In this document: piece by piece, positions 8,148 to 17,461 of the stretch
Numbering within the stretch: the stretch's first letter is position 1
Layout of the letters: each line of letters starts with the position of its first letter
DNA from: Thalassotalea algicola
GTDB lineage: Bacteria > Pseudomonadota > Gammaproteobacteria > Enterobacterales > Alteromonadaceae
Length of the DNA: 64,000 bases
Assembly (NCBI RefSeq): GCF_012932965.1
Contig: NZ_JABBXH010000001.1
Span: 806,001 to 870,000 of the forward strand
Direction: 5' to 3'
Made by a program: the position numbers and the translations under genes
Notes under the pieces: model-generated
Told to the model about the DNA's origin: nothing
Seen by the model: only the letters and a program-made list of their open reading frames with translations
The model's database searches: none

Positions 8148-9341
8148 TTAACTCTGATTCATTGATTTCCTAAACTGACTTGGTGTTAATTGAGTTTCTT
8201 TTTTAAACGCCGCGTAAAACGACGACTTCGCATTAAAGCCAACATTCATGGCGATATTTAGTACCGTGTCATTCGATTCAAGCAGCATTTGCTTAGCTGC
8301 TTCTACTCGATACTTATTTACGTAGTCGAAGAAATTTGCGCCCAGTGACTCATTCAACGTTTGTGAAATATAATTTGGCGAGGTACTGATGTGTTTTGCT
8401 AATTTTTGTAGTGAAAGTGAAGCGTCTAAATAAAGCCTATCGTTATGCATGGCATTTTCTATTTTATTAGCGATTTGGCTAGCATGGGCTTCATCTAACG
8501 CTGAACGCTGATATTTACTTTGTGAAGGTTCACTGTTCGTTAACCCAATCGGCAATTGTTCTTTGCTATCATATAGCTCTTCAAAACCAGGTTTTTGTCG
8601 CAAACCCCAAAGTGCGATACTCCAGATCATCACCAATATTACACTTCCTGCGATACCAGCATTTAATTGCGTAGCAAATACCAAATTATCTAATACAATG
8701 TTCACCGCAGTTGCGGTCCACACTACACCTACCGCTAACAGTAACCAACTTAACCATCTAATTTCTTTAGATTCTGTACTAGCAAATAAATCTTTCAAGT
8801 GCTGTCGATATTGCGTTAACCGTTTAACTACTTTGTAAAAATAAATACCCGATTGAATTACCCAACCCAGCACGAGCAATAAGGTTGCAATCAAAGTGCC
8901 ATAAGCAATATAGCGTATCATTTCAGATGTGCTTTTTAAGATGTTTTCATTGCCTTCAATCAACAAGGCGTATTGCACATCATACGGTACAAATAAGGCT
9001 AGTAATGAAACCGCACAGCCGATTAGTGCGGGAATAAAATGACGTTTGCTTGCGTCTTGAAATTGCCATGGTGTTTCAGCCGTTATTCCAACGACATAAA
9101 GCCAAAAGGTCGGCGCTATCAACAATATCGCAGGCAATGAAAATATTAAAATTGTCGGTTGCCAAGGTTTGGCTACACTCGCCAACGTCGGTTGGCAAAT
9201 AACAATACCAATGGCCAATAAGCAAATCGCTAACGGCAAGTAAGCGTGGCGTTCGGAAGCGCGTAAAATTAGCAAATGAGCACTAAATATAATAATCGCT
9301 AATGTAGAAATGTTTAGCGCAAGTAGTAAAGATTCATCCAT
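8148..9341 (-). CDS. AraC-family transcriptional regulator with membrane-embedded N-terminus
   Basis: This 397-residue protein has about seven hydrophobic segments in its first 250 residues and an AraC/XylS DNA-binding domain at residues 290-395. The latter holds two helix-turn-helix units: LQKLAKHISTSPNYISQTLN, and VLNIAMNVGFNAKSSFYAAFKKETQLTPSQFRK. Such regulators probably sense a signal in or near the membrane and act directly on DNA. It is divergent from the DUF2306 membrane gene at 9523. The 181-bp gap between them holds three copies of AGGTTCG, a likely operator. The target is probably the divergent gene and itself, by inference. Confidence 0.9.
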   Translation of the reverse strand: MDESLLLALNISTLAIIIFSAHLLILRASERHAYLPLAICLLAIGIVICQPTLASVAKPWQPTILIFSLPAILLIAPTFWLYVVGITAETPWQFQDASKRHFIPALIGCAVSLLALFVPYDVQYALLIEGNENILKSTSEMIRYIAYGTLIATLLLVLGWVIQSGIYFYKVVKRLTQYRQHLKDLFASTESKEIRWLSWLLLAVGVVWTATAVNIVLDNLVFATQLNAGIAGSVILVMIWSIALWGLRQKPGFEELYDSKEQLPIGLTNSEPSQSKYQRSALDEAHASQIANKIENAMHNDRLYLDASLSLQKLAKHISTSPNYISQTLNESLGANFFDYVNKYRVEAAKQMLLESNDTVLNIAMNVGFNAKSSFYAAFKKETQLTPSQFRKSMNQS

Positions 9342-9384
9342 TTAAAAATACTCAAAACTGCTTTGTAATGCCGATGAATTAAGA

Positions 9385-9441
9385 AGGTTCGACTTTCAAC
9401 GTATGTCCGAACCTACAGGCCAAGTCATAAAAAAGGTTCGA
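9385..9441. promoter_or_regulatory. Three AGGTTCG half-sites between divergent genes (putative AraC-type operator)
   Basis: AGGTTCG lies at 9385-9391 and again at 9434-9440 in the same orientation, with the inverted copy CGAACCT at 9408-9414 between them. All three are inside the 181-bp region separating the AraC-type regulator from the DUF2306 gene. A repeated 7-mer in such a short gap is unlikely by chance. Binding by the neighbouring regulator is inferred. Confidence 0.5.
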
Positions 9442-9522
9442 GTTAACATAGTCAGACGCTTTCAACATTTTCATTCTACATAATCAACACATCCTTAGCT
9501 ACTTAATGAAAAGTGAACGCAT

Positions 9523-10212
9523 ATGACACTAGCAAAAACACTAAATAACAACGTTACCGATAACTTCCCTCCGGCTAATTGGTCTATTGTTGGGTTACTA
9601 TTTTTTTTAACCGGTATTGCAGGTATTCCTGCAATATTTTTAGTAGCGATGGTTGCTCTAGGCCCATCTGCAACCGGTGAAGTTTCAACAATAATTAACG
9701 TCGCCCATTTCGAAACACCAATGGCAATTTACCTACACGGCGGATTTGGCATTTTATTTTTCTTAACCATGCCATTTCAGTTTTCACCTAAATTACGAGT
9801 TAGTAATCCACAACGACATAAAATAGCAGGAAGAGTCGCCGTTATTTCAGCATTTGTTATGGCAACCTCTGGTGTATGGATGCATAACGTTCTCACGCCA
9901 GAATCACAAGGGATACGTTATTTCATATTAATTTTAACTAGTGCAGCTATTTGCCTTACATTTTCAATTGCCCTAATGTTCGCGATTAAACGTAACATTG
10001 CACAACACAGAATTTGGATGGCAAGGGCAGTAGCTGTAACATTAGCTGCTGTTACGCCACTATTTGTCGAACTATTAAGCGTTGTCTTATTTAGTCACTT
10101 TGAACAATTTTTTGCCGTGTTAACAAAGCTTCAATACGATTACGGCCGTTTATTGGGTATGGCGATAAATTTAGCCATTGCTGAAATCATCATCAGCAAA
10201 AAAGCGCTTTAA
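9523..10212 (+). CDS. DUF2306 family membrane protein
   Basis: This 229-residue inner-membrane protein has about six passes. It shows the DUF2306 pattern: YLHGGFGILFFLTMPFQF in one helix, then a basic turn with PQRHKIAGRVAVIS entering the next, and later AQHRIWMARAVAV. The conserved histidines at helix ends (LHGG, QRHK, QHRIW) are a family mark and may bind a cofactor, though none is proven. It is divergent from the membrane-bound AraC-type regulator, which probably controls it. A hairpin follows the gene. Confidence 0.75.
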   Translation: MTLAKTLNNNVTDNFPPANWSIVGLLFFLTGIAGIPAIFLVAMVALGPSATGEVSTIINVAHFETPMAIYLHGGFGILFFLTMPFQFSPKLRVSNPQRHKIAGRVAVISAFVMATSGVWMHNVLTPESQGIRYFILILTSAAICLTFSIALMFAIKRNIAQHRIWMARAVAVTLAAVTPLFVELLSVVLFSHFEQFFAVLTKLQYDYGRLLGMAINLAIAEIIISKKAL

Positions 10213-10220
10213 CATAAAAC

Positions 10221-10258
10221 GTAGGCAATAATAGGATCTGTTTCCCGTTATCGCCTAC
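10221..10258. terminator. Hairpin between convergent genes
   Basis: GTAGGCAATAA at 10221-10231 pairs with TTATCGCCTAC at 10248-10258 with one mismatch, and a GGA/TCC pair extends the structure inside. It lies in the 58-bp gap between the DUF2306 gene and the convergent ABC ATPase gene, and may stop transcription from both sides. A strong T-run is lacking. Confidence 0.4.
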
Positions 10259-10270
10259 TTCAATGCAATA

Positions 10271-11200
10271 CTACTGATTAACCACGTTTTTGTCTGAATC
10301 TGTAAATAGCTGTTCTTCTAACGAACGACCTTTAATTAATTGTCTATATTTCAAAGCATTGTCTGCTAAGAAACCCAATAATTGCTGGTCAAAATAAGGC
10401 TCTAGCTGATCATCATAGGTAATTAAATATTCCATGCGTTGAGTTTGCTCTACTTGCTCAACAGACGACAGTTTTTGCAATAACGAAAGGTTTTTAGGAG
10501 CAAGTTCATCAAGCAATTGAATCGTTAAATAACCCGCATTGCTACTGCTTTCACCTATCTGTTGCTGAGAAAGCTTACCGCCTTCAAGATAAAGAATGGT
10601 ACGACACAATTTTTCTAGTTCGTCTAAATTATGTGAGCTCACCATAAATGTCGCTTCAGAAGAAAGCTCGCCAATCAGCTTGCGAATAACTCTAGCATTA
10701 GCGGGATCTAGCCCTGCTGTTGGCTCATCAAGCAATATTAATTCTGGTTTACCGAGTAGCGCCTGCGCAATCGCTATACGCTTTCGCATTCCGTGACTAA
10801 GTTCTTGCGGCTTAACATTTGCTGTTTCTACCAAACCAACCAAATCCAACACCCGCTCGGCCTCTTTTACCGCATTGGACTTACTCATACCTTGCAGTTG
10901 TCCGAAAAACAGAAGTTGCTTCAATACCGAAAAACGCGGATCTAATAACGCATCTTGTGGCAAAGCACCAACTCGCCCAAACAATTTAGGTGAATTGGGC
11001 TGTTCTCCAAAAATTTCAACGCGACCTGTCGTTGGTTTTAAATAACCACACAAAATACTAAATAGTGTTGTTTTACCCGCCCCATTTGGTCCAACTAATG
11101 CTATTGGTTCACCAACATCTACCGAAAAATCAACTTGATTTAGCGCTAATTTGTTACCGTAACTATGGCTAATACCGTTACAGCTAATTACTGTACTCAT
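10271..11200 (-). CDS. ABC transporter ATP-binding protein
   Basis: This 309-residue ATPase powers the ABC-2 permease encoded just upstream. Walker A GPNGAGKT is at 37-44, signature LSHGM at 134-138, and Walker B LILLDEP at 154-160 followed by TAGLDPA. The switch histidine is in VSSHNLDELE. About 90 residues after the core form a C-terminal extension common in NosF/CcmA-like exporter ATPases. The start overlaps the permease stop by 4 bp, so the two are translationally coupled. Substrate cannot be told from the sequence. Confidence 0.93.
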   Translation of the reverse strand: MSTVISCNGISHSYGNKLALNQVDFSVDVGEPIALVGPNGAGKTTLFSILCGYLKPTTGRVEIFGEQPNSPKLFGRVGALPQDALLDPRFSVLKQLLFFGQLQGMSKSNAVKEAERVLDLVGLVETANVKPQELSHGMRKRIAIAQALLGKPELILLDEPTAGLDPANARVIRKLIGELSSEATFMVSSHNLDELEKLCRTILYLEGGKLSQQQIGESSSNAGYLTIQLLDELAPKNLSLLQKLSSVEQVEQTQRMEYLITYDDQLEPYFDQQLLGFLADNALKYRQLIKGRSLEEQLFTDSDKNVVNQ

Positions 11201-12045
11201 AACGCTCTCCTATTAAATAAAAACATGGCAATAATCAGAATAACCACTGTTTGACTGATAGGTAGAATTAAGTACGACATAGAATCCATCCCTGAAGATG
11301 TCGCTAAATCCGTCACTTGTGCACCCAATAACACATCACTTAATAGGCTAAGCTGCGGTATGTAGTAACTAACAACAGCCACCAAAATAATAGAAAATCC
11401 AATACCGATAATTGCTAAGAAAGTAGCAGAGCGCGCCGATTGACATACCACCGATGTTAGCGCGGTTACCGCTACTACTGGCGCTAATACAAACAGCATA
11501 TGAAACAAAATAAACCCAAAATGAGAGGCAAACGACGATGATAGAACAGGGTCGCGATAAATCGCCATTGCAGATGCCGCCAATAATGTTGCCAATATTA
11601 GAATCGTTAAAATTAGCAGCTGCCCTAAATAACGACCAAAAAACAACTCAAAACGCGTCGTTCTCAGCACAATAAATCGCAACGTGCCGCGAGCTTTATC
11701 CGACGAAATCTGATCGGAAGTAATAAGTAATGCAAACAAAGGATAAAGTATTAACGAAGTCACCCAATAAACCGCCAACTCTGGGACTGGCCATGCTAAT
11801 AAGTTCTCTACTCCCACCATGCCAAAGACTTGCTTTAAGGTGTCTTCAAGCTGCGGCTGTGAAATAATCGAAGACGCGTAGTAAACTGGATAGCGTAAAA
11901 TGAAATACCACACTATGGCAAAGGCTATAAGTGCCATCCAGCCTCTTTTGGTATTAAATAAACGTGTTAACTCATAATTGGCAATTGTCCATATTCGCGA
12001 AATTGAGGTCGGCTGCCGTACAGTGTCTATTGTACTACTTTGCAT
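11197..12045 (-). CDS. ABC-2 type transporter permease
   Basis: This 282-residue permease has an N-terminal cytoplasmic stretch leading to TIANYELTRLFNTKRGW, the usual entry into an ABC-2 permease. Six hydrophobic segments follow, at about 36-54, 90-108, 140-160, 172-195, 205-228 and 258-276. The sequence SDKARGTLRFIVLRTTRFELFFGRYLGQ between segments two and three is the typical coupling region. It is the first gene of a two-gene operon with the ATPase. It resembles NosY/multidrug-type exporters, but no metal or nitrous-oxide genes are near. Confidence 0.88.
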   Translation of the reverse strand: MQSSTIDTVRQPTSISRIWTIANYELTRLFNTKRGWMALIAFAIVWYFILRYPVYYASSIISQPQLEDTLKQVFGMVGVENLLAWPVPELAVYWVTSLILYPLFALLITSDQISSDKARGTLRFIVLRTTRFELFFGRYLGQLLILTILILATLLAASAMAIYRDPVLSSSFASHFGFILFHMLFVLAPVVAVTALTSVVCQSARSATFLAIIGIGFSIILVAVVSYYIPQLSLLSDVLLGAQVTDLATSSGMDSMSYLILPISQTVVILIIAMFLFNRRAL

Positions 12046-12310
12046 ATATTGTCCTTGTTATCATGTTAACTATACTCAAGCTATCATCATGCCAACACTA
12101 TAGTATTGAAATTTATAGATTTTTCAATTAACAATCTAAAAGTAAAGTGTATATCACGCCATAATTTGGTTAATTCGGTCATTAAGTTAAGTTTGATTAA
12201 GAAAATCAACATCCATAAGTTACGAATTTAACTCAATAAAATGACTTGCGTAACTTTTTCACTGTCACATAATCGACTTATAAGCTTTGTCGCTATTTGG
12301 AGAATTTATC

Positions 12311-13102
12311 TTGGAATTGGATATATTTGTTGTCGATGCGTTTACTGATAAGCAATTTAAAGGAAACTCTGCTGCCGTTGTTCCAGTAAATGAATGGCCT
12401 GCAATTCATTTGATGCAAAGCATTGCTGCTGAAAACAACTTGTCTGAAACCGCATTCATTAAAAATATTTGTGATAACCACTATGAGATTCGCTGGTTTT
12501 CACCATTAACTGAAATCGATTTTTGTGGTCATGCAACGTTAGCAGCTTCTTATGTCTTATTTTTCGAATTTGGTCTTAAAGGCGTAATCGAATACTCTAC
12601 AGCAAAAGTTGGCTCGCTCAGAGTATCGTTACGCGATAGTAAAAACATTGAAATGAGCTTTCCAAATCAAAAGCCAACGGGCATCAATCAAGTACCTACT
12701 GAAATATTACAAGGGTTATCTAAGCAGCCCATATATGTACTGAAGAACAGGCAAGCATACTTTGCCGTCTATGCCTCAGAAGATGATATTTTTGATATAA
12801 ATTATGATTCTCAACAATTAGCGCAATTGGCACCTTTTGATGTGGTTATTACAGCTCCGGCAAAAGCCTATGATTTCGTATCTCGCTATTTTTGGCCAGC
12901 AAATGGTGGCGACGAAGACCCTGTTACCGGTTCAATTCATTCTGGATTAGCCCCTTACTGGGCAGAGCAATTAAATAAGACCAAGCTAATCGCATATCAA
13001 GCGTCTAAAAGAGGGGGCGTGCTTACCTGCAGTCTTACTGGTGATCGAGTATTAGTTTCAGGCACTGGTGTGTTATATATGAAAGGGAAAATTTATACCT
13101 AG
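12311..13102 (+). CDS. PhzF family isomerase/epimerase
   Basis: This 263-residue protein belongs to the PhzF fold of two diaminopimelate-epimerase-like halves. It opens with LDIFVVDAFTDKQFKGNSAAVV. The catalytic-acid region is ENNLSETAF (Glu46), followed by IRWFSPLTEIDFCGHATLAA and, near the end, GGDEDPVTGSIHSGLAPYW. The start is TTG at 12311, with GGAGA 7 bases upstream; a TTG at 12287 adds eight residues not seen in the family. Most PhzF homologues outside phenazine producers have unknown substrates, and no other phenazine gene is present. It converges with a diguanylate cyclase gene with only 5 bases between them. Confidence 0.88.
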   Translation: MELDIFVVDAFTDKQFKGNSAAVVPVNEWPAIHLMQSIAAENNLSETAFIKNICDNHYEIRWFSPLTEIDFCGHATLAASYVLFFEFGLKGVIEYSTAKVGSLRVSLRDSKNIEMSFPNQKPTGINQVPTEILQGLSKQPIYVLKNRQAYFAVYASEDDIFDINYDSQQLAQLAPFDVVITAPAKAYDFVSRYFWPANGGDEDPVTGSIHSGLAPYWAEQLNKTKLIAYQASKRGGVLTCSLTGDRVLVSGTGVLYMKGKIYT

Positions 13103-13107
13103 ATTTG

Positions 13108-14892
13108 TCAATTGCTATTTTGCACATGCACTTGATTTTTACCGCTTTGTTTAGCGACATAAAGTGCTCTATCTGACTGATTAATCATTAGCTCAAGAGT
13201 ATTCAATGCCATGAATTCCTGATTAAACTTGCCAGCTTCTGTTCCTGCAACACCAATACTCGCGGTAATCGACAATGACACTTGCGCTACACGTATTTCG
13301 AGTGCAGCAATCGCAAGCTTGATTCTTTCAGCCTGCAAAGTCGCTTGATTTCGAGAGGTTTCAGGTAAAAGTATAATAAACTCTTCACCGCCCCAACGGG
13401 CCGAAATATCGCCTTTTCTACAAGTTTCTGTAATGCATTTTGCGACCAGCTGTAAAACACGATCACCCGTATCATGCCCATATTGATCGTTAAAACGCTT
13501 AAAAAAGTCGATATCAAGTAACACAATTGACGCATCACGCTTTTCCCGGCAAATATTTTGCCAAATAGGCTTTACAGAGTCTTGAAACCCTCGGCGATTA
13601 TTGAGCTGGGTTAAGGTATCGGTACGAGCATATGTCTCAGCAATAAGCTTATCCAATTTAGCCATTCGAAACTGTCTAGCAAGTATTACGGCAAGCAAAA
13701 TAGCTTCAAAAGCCATACCAACTTCAATCGCTTTAAACGTGTAATCGTTATAAGGCACAAGAAAGCCGGCAACAGCTAAGGTTGATATGGTGATACAAAT
13801 TGCCGCAGTCACTGACGAAAGAATAAAAATAACTGCAAAAGGCTTACTCGCATATAAGGCTCGAATACCCATTGCGACAAATAAAATAACGAAACAAGTG
13901 TTCAATAAAAAGGCTAACGCCATCGAAAAGAACAACTGATTAAAAATGAAGCCAAGTAACATACCAACAGGCACGACAACCGTTGTTCGTATTACAAATC
14001 TATCTAAATTCGGTGCATAGTCTTTTGTACTTAGTAACACTCGCGCAAAATGCAGCCCTGCAACGCTGTAGGTGATCATTAGAAAGATATCGAGCCAGTC
14101 TTGAAAATACGGACCAAAATCATAAGTAATTAAGGTATGAAGCTGGCCAGTATATGAAAGGCTATTCACAACAAAGCCTATTAAATACAAACTATACAGC
14201 CCATATTCTCTCTGGCGAATGAACACATAAAGCACTAAGTTATACAAGGCTAGCGCCATCATTACGCCATATAACACGCCATATTGATAACCATTAGCTA
14301 TGTCATTTTTTACAGCATTTTCTACTGCGCTAAACCTAACAGGCATTGCCATCGGCCCAATAGTTTCAACACGTATGAATACTTCTGTTACCCCTGGCTC
14401 AAAGCCATGTTCAAATGCGTAGAATCGATATTGCATTGGCCGTTGTTCAAAAGGAATGGCATCACCACCGACAATATGCGATACCACTTTTCCATTAACC
14501 ACTAGCCAAGTATCAATATAATCAAGCCAAGGAGTTTCAATACTCAAACGGTAGCGTTGTTCAGCTCTGCTGGTGTTGTTAACCCTAAACTTCATCCAAG
14601 CAGGTTCTACATCAATACCAAGTGATATTGAGTTGCTTGACCAAGAGCGAAAATATCCTTGAGCGAACTGAGCTCGAGCTTCTTCTAATGAAAGCTTTCT
14701 GCTTTGCTCTTGAAAAAGCTGCGTGTGCTTGCCTAATGTGTCATCACTAAATTCGGGGATTTCAAAAGAATCTGCATAAGCACCGAAGGAAAATATCAGA
14801 ATAAAAAACATTAACGCACAAGAAAATGCCTTGTGATTTACATGGCTAGGTTTATACAAACAATGATATTTATCGCTACAAAGCAGGAGCAT
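13108..14892 (-). CDS. 7TMR-DISM diguanylate cyclase
   Basis: This 594-residue membrane sensor makes cyclic-di-GMP. After a signal segment (about residues 22-40) comes a periplasmic 7TMR-DISMED2-type beta domain (about 45-185, with VEPAWMKFRVNNTS and ETPWLDYIDTWLV). Seven membrane helices (about 200-405) follow, then a GGDEF domain with GGEEF at 501-505. The I-site RKGD (492-495) is intact. These receptors are thought to bind small ligands, possibly carbohydrates, outside the membrane. The start lacks a clear ribosome site, so the first 20 or so residues are uncertain. Stand-alone gene. Confidence 0.92.
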   Translation of the reverse strand: MLLLCSDKYHCLYKPSHVNHKAFSCALMFFILIFSFGAYADSFEIPEFSDDTLGKHTQLFQEQSRKLSLEEARAQFAQGYFRSWSSNSISLGIDVEPAWMKFRVNNTSRAEQRYRLSIETPWLDYIDTWLVVNGKVVSHIVGGDAIPFEQRPMQYRFYAFEHGFEPGVTEVFIRVETIGPMAMPVRFSAVENAVKNDIANGYQYGVLYGVMMALALYNLVLYVFIRQREYGLYSLYLIGFVVNSLSYTGQLHTLITYDFGPYFQDWLDIFLMITYSVAGLHFARVLLSTKDYAPNLDRFVIRTTVVVPVGMLLGFIFNQLFFSMALAFLLNTCFVILFVAMGIRALYASKPFAVIFILSSVTAAICITISTLAVAGFLVPYNDYTFKAIEVGMAFEAILLAVILARQFRMAKLDKLIAETYARTDTLTQLNNRRGFQDSVKPIWQNICREKRDASIVLLDIDFFKRFNDQYGHDTGDRVLQLVAKCITETCRKGDISARWGGEEFIILLPETSRNQATLQAERIKLAIAALEIRVAQVSLSITASIGVAGTEAGKFNQEFMALNTLELMINQSDRALYVAKQSGKNQVHVQNSN

Positions 14893-15095
14893 AAAAGAGA
14901 GACAAAGCGAAACATCTATACTGTTAATAATAACATCGAATTCACCACTCTTCGATAAATGCTAATCAAGATATTACTTTTCATTCAGTTTGACATGGTA
15001 TTCTCACCCAAAATCACACAGTATTGTTTAATTTCTTCCTTAACTTTTTTAACCAATGCTAGAATACCAAACTCATTCGGTTCTCAGGATAGCTC

Positions 15096-15566
15096 ATGAA
15101 ATTTGTTGTTTTATTTATCATTATTGCCATTGCGGTATTTTTATTTAATCGAAGCGCTAATAACAAAGCCGCCGCAGAAGAAAATAATCGAATAGCTAAA
15201 GCCTATTTAGCAGACAATAAAACGGTTGTTGATGTTGTAGAAACTGCTTCAGGCCTACAGTATCAAGTGCTAAATAAAGGTGAGGGTACCGAGCACCCAA
15301 CGGCAACTTCAAAAGTGAAAGTACATTATCATGGGACATTAATTGACGGTACGGTTTTCGATAGTTCTGTTGAGCGTGGGCAAGCGATTAGCTTTGGTTT
15401 AAACCAAGTAATTCCTGGCTGGACAGAAGGCGTTCAACTGATGACTGTTGGCGATAAGTTTAAATTCTTCATTCCAGCTAATTTGGGTTACGGCAATAGA
15501 GCTACAGGAAAAATAACACCGGGCTCTCTATTAATTTTTGAAGTAGAGCTATTAGCCATTAATTAG
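15096..15566 (+). CDS. FKBP-type peptidyl-prolyl cis-trans isomerase, membrane-anchored or exported
   Basis: This 156-residue protein has an N-terminal hydrophobic stretch (VVLFIIIAIAVFLF) that anchors or exports it. A short helical linker and one FKBP domain (about residues 52-155) follow. The domain shows KVHYHGTLIDGTVFDSSVERG, then VIPGWTEGVQLMTVGDKFKFFIPANLGYG, and the closing LLIFEVELL. These are the usual FKBP active-site residues (Tyr, Asp, Trp, Tyr). It catalyses proline isomerisation during folding, probably at the periplasmic face. An AGGATA ribosome site precedes the ATG. Confidence 0.92.
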   Translation: MKFVVLFIIIAIAVFLFNRSANNKAAAEENNRIAKAYLADNKTVVDVVETASGLQYQVLNKGEGTEHPTATSKVKVHYHGTLIDGTVFDSSVERGQAISFGLNQVIPGWTEGVQLMTVGDKFKFFIPANLGYGNRATGKITPGSLLIFEVELLAIN

Positions 15567-15625
15567 ATAGCCAACGTTTTACTCAGCAGTACGCATTCCA
15601 ATAAAGTTTTATCTATCAGTATCTT

Positions 15626-16546
15626 ATGGTTATCCGTTACCCAATTTCGTTAATTGTTATTTTTTTCATTTCTGCCCACTTCAACATGTCTGAAGCGGGC
15701 GATGCAGCCCCTCAGAAAAGTACTGAACAAAAGCCAACCATTATGTGGCTGATTGAAGACAAGCAAGAAAACGTCGATATTTTGGCAGAGAATACTAAAC
15801 AAACACCAACAGCTACTTACATAGAAAAAATTATCACTAGCCAATTAGCAAAGTACTACGATGTTAAATTTGAGCGAGTGTCTATGTCTCGTATTAATTT
15901 TTCACTGAAAAATAGAGATAACGCCTGTGCCGCCAATAGAGCTAACACCGCAGAACGTCGCAGTTATTCAATTTTCTCTAAACCTCAGGCTTTTTATCTA
16001 ACCCATAAGTTGTATCGCTTTAACCAACAAAGTCCGTTACCTGAATCACTATTAAATTCGCAAGGCGAGCTAAATAGTATTGCCAAGGTTTTTGAACATT
16101 TTCCTAATGCGAAAATTGGCGTCGCAGAAAATGTGTCTTATGGTGAGTTTCTTGATCAGCGAATGGCCGAAGTCAATAAAAAGAACATTTACTATCGTAG
16201 CGGCAATAATCGCGTTACCGCATTAGAAGCAATGCTATATAGCAATCGTGTCGACTACTTACTTGCATTACCGGTTGATATTAAACCTAGCGACGAACAG
16301 AAAGGTTTGGTCGAGCGGTACAGCATTGCTGGCGCACCACAGTATTTGCCTGCCTATTTCAATTGTGCAAACAGTCAATTAGGTCAGCAAGTCATTAACA
16401 AGCTAAGCGAATTATTAACTAATCTATACACCACTGAAGTTTATTACTTGTCTCATAAAAATACCTTTTCCGAAAATGAATTAGTTAAACTGAAGCAATA
16501 CTTAAAGCAGCATTATGCTGATGAACCTATACTCAAAACAAAGTAA
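15626..16546 (+). CDS. Periplasmic solute-binding-like protein (TIGR02285-like)
   Basis: This 306-residue exported protein has a signal peptide of about 24 residues. Its body is of the family-3 solute-binding type, seen in IMWLIEDKQENVDIL near the start, in an internal IGVAENVSYGEF, and in EAMLYSNRVDYLLALPVDI, the segment that usually lines the second lobe. It resembles the TIGR02285 group of binding-protein-like sequences with no known transporter. No permease or ATPase gene adjoins it, so a sensory or orphan role is possible. It follows the FKBP gene by about 60 bp. Confidence 0.6.
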   Translation: MVIRYPISLIVIFFISAHFNMSEAGDAAPQKSTEQKPTIMWLIEDKQENVDILAENTKQTPTATYIEKIITSQLAKYYDVKFERVSMSRINFSLKNRDNACAANRANTAERRSYSIFSKPQAFYLTHKLYRFNQQSPLPESLLNSQGELNSIAKVFEHFPNAKIGVAENVSYGEFLDQRMAEVNKKNIYYRSGNNRVTALEAMLYSNRVDYLLALPVDIKPSDEQKGLVERYSIAGAPQYLPAYFNCANSQLGQQVINKLSELLTNLYTTEVYYLSHKNTFSENELVKLKQYLKQHYADEPILKTK

Positions 16547-16568
16547 TAAATACAGTTAAGTTAAACAC

Positions 16569-16724
16569 ATGAATCGAAAAAAGAAGATAAAAAGTACGTT
16601 GTTAGCCAAGAAAAAAAAGGCTAATGCAAAATTACATAAAAGTAATAAGCCAAAATACATCTCAAAAGCAGAGCGCGCTAAACTAGCTGAAGCTTCTGAG
16701 ACAGAGCAAAATGACGAAAATTAA
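16569..16724 (+). CDS. DUF2986 micro-protein
   Basis: This 51-residue, highly basic protein starts MNRKKKIKSTLLAKKKKANA, continues through KPKYISKAERAKLAE and ends in an acidic tail. The pattern MNRKKKI, then ANAKLH, then KPKYISKAERAKL matches the DUF2986 family of small gammaproteobacterial proteins as I remember it. It is probably a cytoplasmic nucleic-acid or ribosome-associated peptide, but no function is established. It lies 22 bp after the binding-protein gene, in the same direction, and may be co-transcribed. Confidence 0.72.
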   Translation: MNRKKKIKSTLLAKKKKANAKLHKSNKPKYISKAERAKLAEASETEQNDEN

Positions 16725-16873
16725 ACAATGATTACAAACCTTCCATACAATTAGACGTTTACCAATGTCTCGTCTAACTTTAATACACACCTGATTACTT
16801 ATTGTTCATGGAGTAGGAACAAGCAGTCAAATTAACTGGTGTTCAAATAAAGCCACTTATGTGAGGGAATACC

Positions 16874-17428
16874 ATGAAAATAAAAACCTATCTGCTAGTT
16901 GCTGTAATGACAGCATTTACCACAGTAGTTAGTGCTAGCGAACCTGCTAGTACAAAAATCAAAAGAGCTATGTCGGCAGCGCCCACTTCTATTAGTCAAA
17001 ATGCATTGATCATCGACACAGACGGTACCGTGCTAAAACAAGGTAACAATGGGTGGACGTGTCTGCCGGATACGATGGCCGGTGATAAAGCGCCTATGTG
17101 CAATGATGAAACTTGGATGAAAATGATGCAAGCGGTAGGAAAGCAAGCACCATTTAAAGCCGATCGCATTGGCATCTCATATATGCTCCAAGGTGAACCA
17201 ACGGGTTCAGGTGTCAGTAACTCTACGCCCTACCATCATGATCATAAAAATGCCGAAGATTACGTGGAAACAGGCCCTCACATTATGATTGTCGTGCCAA
17301 AGAAGTTGTTAAATGGGTTGACGACTAATCCAGGCGACGGCGGCCCATATGTAATGTGGGGAGATACAGATTACGCACATATTATGGTACCTGTTGCTTT
17401 AGAAGGTAAGTCGGTGATCACCAAATAA
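16874..17428 (+). CDS. Exported protein of unknown function
   Basis: I do not recognise this 184-residue protein. It has a clear signal peptide (KIKTYLLVAVMTAFTTVVSA, cleavage near residue 21). The mature part reads NALIIDTDGTVLKQGNNGWTCLP, with a cysteine, then APMCNDETWM with a second; the two could form a disulfide. A His-rich turn PYHHDHKNAEDY follows, then GPHIMIVVPKKLL and GGPYVMWGDTDYAHIMVPV. The ordered His, Trp and Tyr residues suggest a compact beta fold and perhaps metal binding. It stands as a single gene with its own ribosome site (GTGAGGG). Confidence 0.7.
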   Translation: MKIKTYLLVAVMTAFTTVVSASEPASTKIKRAMSAAPTSISQNALIIDTDGTVLKQGNNGWTCLPDTMAGDKAPMCNDETWMKMMQAVGKQAPFKADRIGISYMLQGEPTGSGVSNSTPYHHDHKNAEDYVETGPHIMIVVPKKLLNGLTTNPGDGGPYVMWGDTDYAHIMVPVALEGKSVITK

Positions 17429-17461
17429 GCTGTTGGTAAATTAATTACAGGTATAAAAAAA

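Noticed and set aside
9385-9440. tRNA T-loop (GGTTCGA)
   Set aside because: The motif is repeated three times and no clover-leaf or acceptor stem can be built around it.
10271-12045. Nos (nitrous-oxide) ABC system
   Set aside because: The ATPase and permease resemble NosF and NosY in type, but no nosZ, nosD or nosL lies nearby.
12311-13102. Phenazine biosynthesis locus
   Set aside because: Only a PhzF homologue is present, and such homologues are common without any other phenazine gene.
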